From: Streptomyces sp. NBC_01288
Lineage (GTDB): Bacteria > Actinomycetota > Actinomycetes > Streptomycetales > Streptomycetaceae
Assembly (NCBI RefSeq): GCF_035982055.1
Contig: NZ_CP108427.1
Location: 9,671,001 to 9,735,000, forward strand
Length of the DNA stretch: 64,000 nucleotides
Direction of reading: 5' to 3'
The notes beneath the pieces are model-generated. The model did no database searches. It saw only the letters and a program-made list of their open reading frames with translations, and was not told the DNA's origin. Each line of letters begins with the position of its first letter. The first letter of the stretch is position 1. Of the stretch, positions 33,540 to 41,769 are shown one piece after another. Made by a program: the position numbers and the translations under genes.

Positions 33540-35111
33540 ATGCCTGCACACGAGGGACCCGGACACCGGACGTACGACGCCGTCATCGTCGGCGGTGGCC
33601 ACAACGGCCTGGTCGCCGCCGCCTACCTGGCCCGGGCCGGGCGCTCCGTGCTGGTCCTGGAACGCCTCGGCGGCACCGGCGGCGCCGCTGTGTCGACGCG
33701 CCCGTTCGCCGGGGTCGACGCGCGGCTGTCGCGGTACTCGTACCTGGTCAGCCTGTTGCCCAAGAAGATCGTGCGGGACCTCGGCCTCGACTTCCGTATC
33801 CGCGGCCGCACCATCTCGTCGTACACCCCCGTGGAACGCGACGGACGCCCCACCGGCCTCCTCGTCGGCGGCGGCGAGCGCCGTACCCGGGACGCCTTCG
33901 CCCGGCTGACCGGCGGCGACCGCGAGTACGCGGCCTGGCAGCGGCTCTACGGCATGACCGGCCGCCTCGCGCAGCGGGTCTTCCCCACGCTCACCGAACC
34001 GCTCCCCACTCGCGACGAACTGCGCCGCCGCGTGGACGACGAGGACGCCTGGCGGATGCTCTTCGAGGAACCGATCGGCGTCGCCATCGAGGAGAACTTC
34101 ACCGACGACCTGGTCCGGGGCGTCGTCCTCACCGACGCCCTCATCGGCACCTTCGCCGACGCCCACGACGTCTCCCTCGCGCAGAACCGTTGCTTCCTCT
34201 ACCACGTCATCGGCGGCGGAACCGGCGCCTGGGACGTCCCCGTCGGCGGCATGGGCGCACTGACCGACGCCCTCGCCACCACCGCGCGCGTGGCCGGCGC
34301 CGTCCTCGCCACCGGCCACGAGGCCGTACGGATCGACACCGACGGACGCGCCGCCGAGATCACCTACCGCACCGCCGAGGGGGAGGGGACCGTAGCCGCC
34401 CGGCACGTCCTCGTCGGCGCCTCGCCGCAGCAACTGGCCGCCCTCACCGGCGACGAGCCGCCCGCCCCCGCCGAGGGCGCCCAGCTCAAGGTCAACATGC
34501 TGCTCAAGCGACTGCCCCGGCTGCGCGACACCTCGGTCGACCCGCGCGAGGCCTTCGCCGGCACCTTCCACATCGCCGAGGGCTACGACCAACTGGCCGC
34601 CGCACACGCCCAGGCCGCGTCCGGCTCGCTGCCCGCCGCGCCGCCCTCCGAGATCTACTGCCACTCGCTCACCGACCCGAGCATCCTCGGGCGCGACCTC
34701 GTCGAGGACGGCTACCAGACCCTCACGCTCTTCGGTCTGCACACCCCGGCGCGGCTGTTCGAGCGGGACAACGACGCCGTACGCGACGAGCTGTTGAAGG
34801 CGACGCTGGCCCAGTTGGACCACCACCTCGCCGAACCCCTCACGGACTGCCTGGCCACCGACGCGGACGGCCGCCCCTGCATCGAGGCGAAGACTCCGCT
34901 GGACCTGGAACGCGACCTCCGACTCCCCGGCGGCAACATCTTCCACCGCGAACTGACCTGGCCCTACGCCCAGGAGGACACTGGCCGTTGGGGTGTCGAG
35001 ACCCGGCACGCGAACGTCCTGCTGTGCGGGGCGGGCGCGGTGCGGGGCGGCGGCGTGAGCGGGGTGCCGGGGCACAACGCGGCGATGGCGGTGCTGGAGG
35101 CGGGGGAGTGA
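33540..35111 (+). CDS. FAD-dependent oxidoreductase, phytoene-desaturase-like
   Basis: 523 residues. The dinucleotide-binding motif VGGGHNGLVAAAYLARAGRSVLVLE (about 17-41) is at the N-terminus. The C-terminus (LLCGAGAVRGGGVSGVPGHN, about 498-517) is the matching FAD-contact block of the phytoene desaturase/amine oxidase superfamily. The middle has GGMGALTDALATTARVAGA, typical of carotenoid-type and all-trans-retinol-saturase-like members. ATG at 33540 has no ribosome site; a GTG at 33525 placed six bases after TAGATC (33514-33519) could be a leaderless start. Coupled to the downstream methyltransferase by a TGATG overlap. Substrate unknown. Confidence 0.88.
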   Translation: MPAHEGPGHRTYDAVIVGGGHNGLVAAAYLARAGRSVLVLERLGGTGGAAVSTRPFAGVDARLSRYSYLVSLLPKKIVRDLGLDFRIRGRTISSYTPVERDGRPTGLLVGGGERRTRDAFARLTGGDREYAAWQRLYGMTGRLAQRVFPTLTEPLPTRDELRRRVDDEDAWRMLFEEPIGVAIEENFTDDLVRGVVLTDALIGTFADAHDVSLAQNRCFLYHVIGGGTGAWDVPVGGMGALTDALATTARVAGAVLATGHEAVRIDTDGRAAEITYRTAEGEGTVAARHVLVGASPQQLAALTGDEPPAPAEGAQLKVNMLLKRLPRLRDTSVDPREAFAGTFHIAEGYDQLAAAHAQAASGSLPAAPPSEIYCHSLTDPSILGRDLVEDGYQTLTLFGLHTPARLFERDNDAVRDELLKATLAQLDHHLAEPLTDCLATDADGRPCIEAKTPLDLERDLRLPGGNIFHRELTWPYAQEDTGRWGVETRHANVLLCGAGAVRGGGVSGVPGHNAAMAVLEAGE

Positions 35112-35875
35112 TGTCCTCCGTCCGGGATTTCTACGACGCGCTCGCCGCCGACTACCACCGGATCTTCCCGGACTGGGACGCGAGCATGGCCCGCCAGGCG
35201 GCGGCACTGGACGGCGTCGTCCGGGATCGGTTGGGTTCCGGGCCACACCAGGTGCTGGACTGTTCATGTGGGATCGGCACACAGGCGATCGGGCTGGCGG
35301 GCGTCGGACACCGGGTGATCGGGAGTGATCTGAGCCCGGCCGCGGTCGCGCGGGCCGCCGTCGAGGCCGCGGCCCGGGGTGTCCGCCTTCCGGTGACCGT
35401 GGCGGACATGCGGTCGCTGCCGTTCCGGGCAGCCGCCTTCGACGTCGTGGTCTGTGCCGACAACTCCCTCGCGCATCTGCTCACCGCCGACGACGTCGGT
35501 ACGGCTCTGGCCGGCATGCGGCGGGTCCTGCGCGACGACGGGCTCCTGATGATCAGCATCCGGGACTACGACGAACTCCGGGCCACCCGGCCCACGTCGA
35601 CGCCTCCCCAGCTGTCGACGACCGCCGAAGGCCGGGTGATCACCTTCCAGTTGTGGCGCTGGCACGAGGACGGTGAGCGGTACGACCAGGAGTTCTTCCA
35701 GCTCCTGCCCGCGGGCGACGGTTGGGAGGTGCGGGTGCGCCGTGTCACCTCCTGGGTCCTGACCCGCGGCCAGTTGAGCGATGCGGTGGCCGACGCGGGC
35801 TTCACGGACGTCAGTTGGCACGAACCGGAGGGCAGTGGCTTCTACCAGCCCGTGCTCACGGCGCGACAGACCTAG
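35111..35875 (+). CDS. Class I SAM-dependent methyltransferase
   Basis: 254 residues. The ATG at 35111 overlaps the stop of the oxidoreductase gene, so the two are translated together. SAM-binding motif I is VLDCSCGIGTQAIGLAG (48-64), motif II acid GSDLSPAAVARA (about 72-83), then VADMRSLPFRAAAFDVVVCADNSL (about 97-120) and a VLRDDGLLMISIRDYDEL post-motif. It resembles glycine/sarcosine-type N-methyltransferases in the 'FYDALAADYHxIFPDW' opening, but the substrate cannot be fixed. Joint action with the oxidoreductase on a small molecule is plausible. Confidence 0.9.
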   Translation: MSSVRDFYDALAADYHRIFPDWDASMARQAAALDGVVRDRLGSGPHQVLDCSCGIGTQAIGLAGVGHRVIGSDLSPAAVARAAVEAAARGVRLPVTVADMRSLPFRAAAFDVVVCADNSLAHLLTADDVGTALAGMRRVLRDDGLLMISIRDYDELRATRPTSTPPQLSTTAEGRVITFQLWRWHEDGERYDQEFFQLLPAGDGWEVRVRRVTSWVLTRGQLSDAVADAGFTDVSWHEPEGSGFYQPVLTARQT

Positions 35876-35886
35876 CTGTCGAGAAA

Positions 35887-35903
35887 TCTGACGGAGCATC
35901 AGA
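35887..35903. promoter_or_regulatory. Candidate TetR-type operator, copy 1
   Basis: TCTGACGGAGCATCAGA, a 17-bp near-palindrome with flanking AAA on both sides, 43 bp before the nitronate-monooxygenase-like gene. A copy with the same spacing and flanks is at 49549-49565, implying a common regulator. Confidence 0.65.
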
Positions 35904-35945
35904 AAAGGCCTTCCGTCGTCCGGAGGACTGCGGCATTCTGCGCCC

Positions 35946-37055
35946 ATGCAGACGGAGTTGAGCAAGAAACTGGGAGTCGAGCACGCCATTTTCGGCTTCA
36001 CGCCGTTCCCCGCCGTCGCCGCGGCCATCAGCCGGGCCGGCGGTCTCGGAGTGCTCGGCGCGGTCCGCTACACCGCCCCCGACGACCTCAAGCACGACCT
36101 CGACTGGCTGGAGGCGCACGTCGACGGGATGCCCTACGGCCTCGACGTCGTGATGCCGGCGAAGAAGGTCGAGGGCGTCACCGAGGCCGAGGTCGAGGCG
36201 ATGATCCCGGAAGGGCACCGGCAGTTCGTCACCGAGACCCTGGCCAAGTACGGCGTGCCCGAACTCGCCGAGGGCGAGGTGTCCGGCTGGCGCATCACCG
36301 GGTGGATGGAACAGGTCGCCCGCAACCAGCTCGACGTCGCCTTCGACTACCCGATCAAGCTGCTCGCCAACGCCCTCGGCTCGCCGCCCGCCGACGTCGT
36401 CGCCCGCGCCCACGACCACAACGTGCTCGTCGCCGCGCTCGCGGGCAGCGCCCGGCATGCCCGCAAGCACGCGGAGGGCGGTATCGACATCGTCGTGGCC
36501 CAGGGCTACGAGGCGGGCGGCCACACCGGCGAGATCGCCTCCATGGTGCTCACGCCCGAGGTCGTCGAGGCCGTCGACCCGTTGCCGGTTCTCGCCGCGG
36601 GCGGCATCGGCAGCGGACAGCAGGTGGCCGCCGCGCTCAGTCTCGGTGCGCAGGGTGTGTGGCTGGGCTCCATATGGCTGACCACCACAGAGGCCGATAT
36701 GCACTCGCCCGCCCTGACCCGCAAGCTCCTCGCGGCCGGTTCCGGCGACACCGTCCGCTCCCGCGCCCTGACCGGGAAACCGGCCCGCCAACTGCGCACC
36801 GAGTGGACCGACGCCTGGGACGACACGGACGGTCCGGGCACCCTTCCCATGCCCCTCCAGGGGCTGCTGGTCGCGGAGGCCGTCTCGCGCATCCAGAAGT
36901 ACGAGATCGACCCGCTGCTCGGTACCCCCGTCGGCCAGATCGTCGGCCGCATGAACAGCGAACGCAGTGTCCAGGCCGTCTTCGACGACCTCACCCGCGG
37001 CTTCGAGCACGCGGTCGACCGCATCAACCGCATCGCCGGAAGGAGCGGCCAGTGA
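35946..37055 (+). CDS. Nitronate monooxygenase-like flavin enzyme
   Basis: 369 residues of the FMN-dependent TIM-barrel NMO/2-nitropropane-dioxygenase family. Seen: GVEHAIFGFTPFPAVAAAIS with GGLGVLGA (about 8-36), AQGYEAGGHTGEIASMVL (about 184-201), LAAGGIGSGQQVAAALSLGAQGVWLGS (about 217-243). These cover the FMN phosphate-binding loops. Start ATG 35946 has no close ribosome site; CATTCT (35934-35939) six bases before it suggests a leaderless mRNA. It overlaps by 4 bp the acyl-CoA synthetase gene. In actinobacterial catabolic clusters this family often accompanies acyl-CoA genes; the physiological substrate is open. Confidence 0.9.
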   Translation: MQTELSKKLGVEHAIFGFTPFPAVAAAISRAGGLGVLGAVRYTAPDDLKHDLDWLEAHVDGMPYGLDVVMPAKKVEGVTEAEVEAMIPEGHRQFVTETLAKYGVPELAEGEVSGWRITGWMEQVARNQLDVAFDYPIKLLANALGSPPADVVARAHDHNVLVAALAGSARHARKHAEGGIDIVVAQGYEAGGHTGEIASMVLTPEVVEAVDPLPVLAAGGIGSGQQVAAALSLGAQGVWLGSIWLTTTEADMHSPALTRKLLAAGSGDTVRSRALTGKPARQLRTEWTDAWDDTDGPGTLPMPLQGLLVAEAVSRIQKYEIDPLLGTPVGQIVGRMNSERSVQAVFDDLTRGFEHAVDRINRIAGRSGQ

Positions 37056-38647
37056 GCACCCAGGGTGAGACCACACAGGGCGGGACCACACAGGGTGCGA
37101 GCACACCCCCCGCCGGCTTCTGGGCCCAAGCGGCTCAGGAACCCGACCGTGAGGTCCTCGTCGCTCCGGACGGCGAGGTGTGGACCGCCGGCCGACTGCA
37201 CGCCGCCGCGAACCAACTCGTCCACGGTCTGCGCGCCGCCGGACTCGAACGCGGCGACGCCTTCGCGGTCGTCCTGCCCAACGGCGTCGAGTTCTTCACG
37301 GCCCATCTGGCCGCCACCCAGGCCGGGTTCTACCTCGTCCCCGTCAACCACCACTTCGTCGCACCGGAGATCGCCTGGATCGTCGCGGACTCCGGCGCCA
37401 AGGTGCTCATCGCGCACGAGCGGTTCGCCGAGGCAGCCCGCCAGGCCGCCGACGAGGCAGGCCTGCCCGCCACCCACCGGTACGCGGTCGGCACGGTCGA
37501 GAGCTTCCGGCCGTACGCCGAACTCCTCGACGGACAACCGGAGTCGGCGCCCGCGGACCGCACGCTCGGCTGGGTCATGAACTACACCTCGGGCACCACC
37601 GGCCGCCCCCGCGGCATCCGCCGCCCCCTGCCGGGCAGGCCGCCCGAGTCGGCGTACCTCGGCGGGTTCCTCGGCATCTTCGGCATCAAGCCGTTCGACG
37701 ACAACGTCCACCTGGTCTGCTCACCGCTCTACCACACGGCCGTCCTCCAGTTCGCGGGCGCGAGCCTGCACATAGGGCACCGTCTGGTCCTGATGGACAA
37801 GTGGACCCCGGAGGAGATGCTCCGCCTGATCGACCGCGAGAAATGCACCCACACCCATATGGTCCCGACCCAGTTCCACCGCCTCCTCGCCCTCCCGCAG
37901 GACATACGGGCGCGCTACGACGTCTCGTCCATGCGGCACGCCATCCATGGCGCCGCGCCGTGCCCCGACCATGTGAAGCGGGCGATGATCGACTGGTGGG
38001 GCCAGTGTGTGGAGGAGTACTACGCGGCCAGCGAGGGCGGCGGTGCCTTCGCGACCGCCGAGGACTGGCTGAAGAAGCCCGGCACGGTCGGCAAGGCCTG
38101 GCCCATCAGCGAACTCGCGGTCTTCGACGACGACGGCAAGCGGCTCCCGCCCGGTGAACTCGGCACCGTGTACATGAAGATGAGCACCGGCGGCTTCGCC
38201 TACCACAAGGACGAGGACAAGACGAAGAAGAACCGCATCGGCGACTTCTTCACCGTCGGCGACCTCGGCATTCTCGACGAGGACGGCTATCTCTTCCTCC
38301 GCGACCGCAAGATCGACATGATCATCTCGGGCGGCGTCAACATCTACCCGGCCGAGATCGAGTCCGCGCTTCTCGCCCACCCCGCCGTCGCCGACGCCGC
38401 CGCCTTCGGCATCCCGCACGACGAGTGGGGCGAGGAGGTCAAGGCCGTCGTCGAACCGTCCTCCGGCCACGAGCCAGGACCGGCCCTCGCCACCGCCCTC
38501 CTCGACCACTGCGCCGAGCAACTCGCCGGCTACAAACGGCCCAAGAGCATCGACTTCATCACCGAGATGCCCCGCGACCCCAACGGCAAGCTGTACAAGC
38601 GGCGGCTGCGGGACCCGTACTGGGAGGGACGGACGCGGCCTGTGTGA
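37052..38647 (+). CDS. Acyl-CoA synthetase (AMP-binding)
   Basis: 531 residues. GTG at 37052 overlaps the previous stop and has GGAAGGAG upstream. The AMP-binding P-loop is MNYTSGTTGRPRGIRR (about 176-191). The A5 motif YYAASEGGG, the A7-A8 region TVGDLGILDEDGYLFLRDRKIDMII and the C-terminal catalytic lysine in PNGKLYKRRLRDPYW are in place. It forms acyl-AMP then acyl-CoA; the chain or ring specificity is unknown. The N-terminal 20 residues are Thr/Gln/Gly-rich and not conserved-looking. Co-transcribed with the NMO-like gene. Confidence 0.92.
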   Translation: MSTQGETTQGGTTQGASTPPAGFWAQAAQEPDREVLVAPDGEVWTAGRLHAAANQLVHGLRAAGLERGDAFAVVLPNGVEFFTAHLAATQAGFYLVPVNHHFVAPEIAWIVADSGAKVLIAHERFAEAARQAADEAGLPATHRYAVGTVESFRPYAELLDGQPESAPADRTLGWVMNYTSGTTGRPRGIRRPLPGRPPESAYLGGFLGIFGIKPFDDNVHLVCSPLYHTAVLQFAGASLHIGHRLVLMDKWTPEEMLRLIDREKCTHTHMVPTQFHRLLALPQDIRARYDVSSMRHAIHGAAPCPDHVKRAMIDWWGQCVEEYYAASEGGGAFATAEDWLKKPGTVGKAWPISELAVFDDDGKRLPPGELGTVYMKMSTGGFAYHKDEDKTKKNRIGDFFTVGDLGILDEDGYLFLRDRKIDMIISGGVNIYPAEIESALLAHPAVADAAAFGIPHDEWGEEVKAVVEPSSGHEPGPALATALLDHCAEQLAGYKRPKSIDFITEMPRDPNGKLYKRRLRDPYWEGRTRPV

Positions 38648-38728
38648 GTGCCTAGGCACTTGGGGGGAAGGGCGTGGCCCGGACCCATGTGGTCCCGCCT
38701 CATGTGGTCTCGGCCCATGTGGGGCGGA
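38647..38728. repeat. 14-bp palindrome and three 15-bp tandem repeats
   Basis: AGTGCCTAGGCACT (38647-38660) is a perfect palindrome at the synthetase stop and may assist termination. It is followed by three tandem 15-mers sharing CATGTGG (38684-38698, 38699-38713, 38714-38728), upstream of the next synthetase promoter. Confidence 0.6.
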
Positions 38729-38755
38729 CCCACCCGACCACCCCGACCAGCCCGC

Positions 38756-38784
38756 TTGACCTGCCCGGGTGGCGGCCCGAGGAT
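38756..38784 (+). promoter_or_regulatory. Candidate promoter, possibly leaderless
   Basis: TTGACC (38756-38761), 17-bp spacer and GAGGAT (38779-38784). The expected start lies at about 38791-38793, on or next to the ATG of the acyl-CoA synthetase, so the mRNA may lack a leader. Confidence 0.5.
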
Positions 38785-38792
38785 CATGTGTC

Positions 38793-40289
38793 ATGACGAC
38801 CGGACAGGGCAGCACGGTTGACGGGGTACTGCGACGCAGTGCCCGGCGCACTCCCGCACGCGTGGCGGTGGACTACGGCGAGCGCTCCTGGACGTACGAG
38901 GAACTCGACGACGCCGTCTCCCGCGCGGCGAGCGTGCTGCTCGACCAGGGCCTCGCGCCGGGCGACCGGGTCGGCTCCTACGGCCACAACTCCGACGCCT
39001 ATCTGATCGGCTTCCTCGCCTGTGCCCGCGTGGGCCTCGTGCACGTGCCGGTCAACCAGAACCTCACCGGCGACGACCTCGCGTACATCGTCGGTCAGTC
39101 CGGAAGCGCGCTGGTGCTCACCGACCCTGACCTCGCCGGTCAACTCCCCGACGGGGTAAGGACGTTGCCGCTGCGGAACGCCGACGGCTCGCTGCTGGAC
39201 CGGCTGGCGTCCGCGTCGCCGTACGACGGGCCCGAGCCGCGCACCGACGACCTGGTGCAGCTGCTCTACACCTCGGGAACGACCGCGCTGCCCAAGGGCG
39301 CGATGATGACTCACCGAGCCCTGGTGCACGAGTACTTGAGCGCGATCACCGCCCTGGACCTGAGCGCGGGGGACCGGCCGGTGCACTCGCTGCCGCTGTA
39401 CCACTCGGCGCAGCTGCATGTGTTCCTCCTGCCGTACCTCGCGGTCGGGGCGACGAACACCATCCTCGACGCGCCCGACGGCGACCGGCTCTTCGACCTG
39501 ATCGAGGCCGGGCGCGTGGACAGCCTGTTCGCCCCGCCGACGGTGTGGATCGGCCTGGCGAACCGGCCCGACTTCGCGACCCGTGACCTGAGCGGGTTGC
39601 GCAAGGCGTACTACGGCGCGTCGATCATGCCGGTGCCCGTCCTGGAGCGGCTGCGCGAGCGGCTCCCCAAGCTGGCCTTCTACAACTGCTTCGGGCAGAG
39701 CGAGATCGGCCCGCTGTCCATGGTCCTGGGCCCCGATGAGCACAAGGGCCGACTGGACTCCTGCGGGCGTCCCGTCCTGTTCGTGGACGCGCGGGTGGTC
39801 GACGAGGACGGCAAGGAGGTGTCCGACGGAACGTCCGGCGAAGTCGTCTACCGCTCACCGCAGTTGTGCGAGGGCTACTGGGACAAGCCCGAGGAGACCG
39901 CCGCGGCCTTCCGCGACGGCTGGTTCCACTCCGGAGACCTCGCGGTACGGGACGCGCACGGCTTCTTCACCATCGTCGACCGGGTGAAGGACGTCATCAA
40001 CTCCGGTGGTGTACTGGTCGCTTCACGCCAGGTCGAGGACGTGCTCTACACCCACGAGAGCGTCGCCGAGGTCGCCGTGATCGGCCTCCCGGACGACCAC
40101 TGGATCGAGGCCGTCACCGCGGTCGTCGTCCCGCGCGGCGAGGTCACCGAGGCCCAACTCATCGACCACGCCCGGGAGGAGCTCCCTCACTTCAAGGCGC
40201 CGAAGCGGGTCGTGTTCGTGGAAGAGTTGCCACGCAACGCCAGCGGGAAGATCCTCAAGCGGGAGTTGCGGGAGCGGTTGGCCGACTGA
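38793..40289 (+). CDS. Acyl-CoA synthetase (fatty-acid/aromatic acid-CoA ligase family)
   Basis: 498 residues, ATG at 38793. AMP-binding motif LLYTSGTTALPKGAMMTH (about 156-173), FGQSEIGPLS (about 293-302), GWFHSGDLAVRDAHGFFTIVDRVKDVINSGG (about 378-408) and the terminal lysine NASGKILKRELRERL. All core adenylation motifs are intact. Its own promoter is visible upstream. Acyl substrate not deducible. Placed between a first synthetase/NMO pair and the amidohydrolase, part of the CoA-thioester region. Confidence 0.92.
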   Translation: MTTGQGSTVDGVLRRSARRTPARVAVDYGERSWTYEELDDAVSRAASVLLDQGLAPGDRVGSYGHNSDAYLIGFLACARVGLVHVPVNQNLTGDDLAYIVGQSGSALVLTDPDLAGQLPDGVRTLPLRNADGSLLDRLASASPYDGPEPRTDDLVQLLYTSGTTALPKGAMMTHRALVHEYLSAITALDLSAGDRPVHSLPLYHSAQLHVFLLPYLAVGATNTILDAPDGDRLFDLIEAGRVDSLFAPPTVWIGLANRPDFATRDLSGLRKAYYGASIMPVPVLERLRERLPKLAFYNCFGQSEIGPLSMVLGPDEHKGRLDSCGRPVLFVDARVVDEDGKEVSDGTSGEVVYRSPQLCEGYWDKPEETAAAFRDGWFHSGDLAVRDAHGFFTIVDRVKDVINSGGVLVASRQVEDVLYTHESVAEVAVIGLPDDHWIEAVTAVVVPRGEVTEAQLIDHAREELPHFKAPKRVVFVEELPRNASGKILKRELRERLAD

Positions 40290-40317
40290 GCGTCCTCATC
40301 CGGGAGCCTGGGCGTCC

Positions 40318-40841
40318 TCATTCGGGAGCCGAGGCCGGGGCGGGTGCCGATGCCGTGCGGGTCTCCGCTCCCGCGATCGTGTCCCGCAACACCGCACGCG
40401 CCGCGGCGAGTTCGGCGGCACGGTGGTCCAGGTCGCTCAACTGGGCCCGCAGGGCGTCGAGTACACCCGGGCAGGGCTGCACGGCGGCCTCGGTGAGGTC
40501 CGCGAACAGCAGGATCGCGGCGGTCTCGGACGTCGCCCTCGGCACCGGTGGCCTTGTAGGTCAGCCCCGCCCGCACCCCGCCCGGGTTCATCAGCGCGAG
40601 GTCGGTCTCCGGGTCCAGCCGCTTGCCCGCCCATGGTGCAGGGCAGTACGTGCCGGATGACCCGGGTGGGCAGCCCGGCGGCAAGGAGCGCGCGGATGCG
40701 GAGCACGGCGTCGGTGTCCGAATCGGCGTACTCCCTATAGCCGTTGGGCAGCCGCTCGGGTCGTAGCAGCCCCGCCCGTTCGTAGTAGCGCAGCAGTCGC
40801 TCGCTGGTTCCCGTCTGCTCGGCTAGCTCCCCGATCAGCAC
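40318..40841 (-). pseudogene. MerR-family regulator gene interrupted by a 5'-nucleotidase-like fragment
   Basis: The first 70 codons from ATG 40841 are a normal MerR DNA-binding domain (MLIGELAEQTGTSERLLRYY ... VIRHVLPCTM). The expected C-terminal coiled coil (VQPCPGVLDALRAQLSDLDH ... AVLRDTIAGAETR) is present but in another frame, 40530-40318. Between them, about 40630-40529 in a third frame, lies a stretch reading KRLDPETDLALMNPGGVRAG then LTYKATGAEGDV, a signature of the C-terminal domain of 5'-nucleotidases. The gene cannot make a normal MerR protein as sequenced. Exact junctions are not defined. Confidence 0.7.
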
Positions 40842-40860
40842 GCGCCCACCCCTCTCCGGC

Positions 40861-40892
40861 TTGACCTTCCAACGGTGTCAGGGATCAACACT
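40861..40892 (+). promoter_or_regulatory. Candidate MerR-type promoter with long spacer
   Basis: TTGACC (40861-40866) and AACACT (40887-40892) are 20 bp apart, the overlong spacing used by MerR regulators. The imperfect inverted repeat CTTCCAA...TGTCAG/GGATCAA lies in the spacer. It is located between the broken merR gene and the amidohydrolase gene, which it would drive. Confidence 0.35.
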
Positions 40893-40943
40893 GGTGTCCG
40901 CCACCGGCATTCCGCCGAGTGGCCGGCCCGCTCAGGGAGACAC

Positions 40944-41759
40944 ATGATTCTCGACGCCCACAGCCATGTCCACGACCCGCTCGACGCCCATCTGTCGGCG
41001 CTCGACGCCGCGGGAGTGCACCGTACGGTGCTGTTCCCCACCCGCGCACACCCGGAACGGGCCGCCGATCTCGACTCCCTCCACGACGAAATGGGCGCGC
41101 TGGAACGGGCGTTGGCCGGCGGTTCCGGGGATGACGGATTCGCCCTGGCGTTGCGGGAGTTGGACGAGGCTCTCGCCGCACACCCCGACCGCTTCCTCGG
41201 TTTCGGCTCCGTCCCCCTCGGTCGCCCCGACGCCGAGATCGCGGCCCGGGTGGAGCGCGACGTGACCGGCCGCGGGCTGTACGGCATCGGAGAACTCACC
41301 CCGCCCCCGGACCGGGCGGCCCTCGTCGAACCGGTGCTCCGCGCGGCCCACGACCACCCCGGACTTCCCGTGGTCGTCCACGGCGCCGCGCCCACGACCG
41401 CGGCGGACGTGCGCACACTCGCCGACCTGGCCGCCCGCTACCCGAAGGTACCGCTGGTGATCAGCCAACTGGCCGGAGCCCACTGGATGTTGGCCATCGA
41501 GCTGGCCCGTGCCACCCCCAACCTGCACCTCGAACTCTCCACCGCGAACATCGTCTTCGCCGTCCGCCTCGCCATCCACGAACTCCCCACCCGCACCTTC
41601 TTCGGCTCGGACGCGCCCTACGGAGACCCGGTCGTCGCGCGCACGACGGTGGAACGGGTCACGTCTCCTGGCGAGGTGCGCGACCGGGTGCTGGGCGGGA
41701 ATCTGGCGGAACTGCTGGGGCTGGGGCAACTGCCCGTATCGGGAGGGGCGTTCGGCTGA
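40944..41759 (+). CDS. Amidohydrolase-2-like metal-dependent hydrolase
   Basis: 271 residues, ATG at 40944 after AGGGAG. The N-terminal metal site HSHVHD (7-11 region, MILDAHSHVHDPL), the internal LPVVVHGAAP (about 142-151) and the late metal Asp in FFGSDAPYGDP (about 215-225) fit the amidohydrolase_2/ACMSD-like TIM-barrel family. It probably performs decarboxylation or hydrolysis of an aromatic-ring-derived compound. Convergent with paaK, 10 bp between stops. Exact reaction unknown. Confidence 0.87.
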   Translation: MILDAHSHVHDPLDAHLSALDAAGVHRTVLFPTRAHPERAADLDSLHDEMGALERALAGGSGDDGFALALRELDEALAAHPDRFLGFGSVPLGRPDAEIAARVERDVTGRGLYGIGELTPPPDRAALVEPVLRAAHDHPGLPVVVHGAAPTTAADVRTLADLAARYPKVPLVISQLAGAHWMLAIELARATPNLHLELSTANIVFAVRLAIHELPTRTFFGSDAPYGDPVVARTTVERVTSPGEVRDRVLGGNLAELLGLGQLPVSGGAFG

Positions 41760-41769
41760 CGGAGTCGGC

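Noticed and set aside
32294..35875. Long plus-strand frame joining kinase end, repeat tract, oxidoreductase shadow and methyltransferase
   Set aside because: Only 35111-35875 is real in this frame. The rest is Arg/Pro/Ala-rich shadow of other frames.
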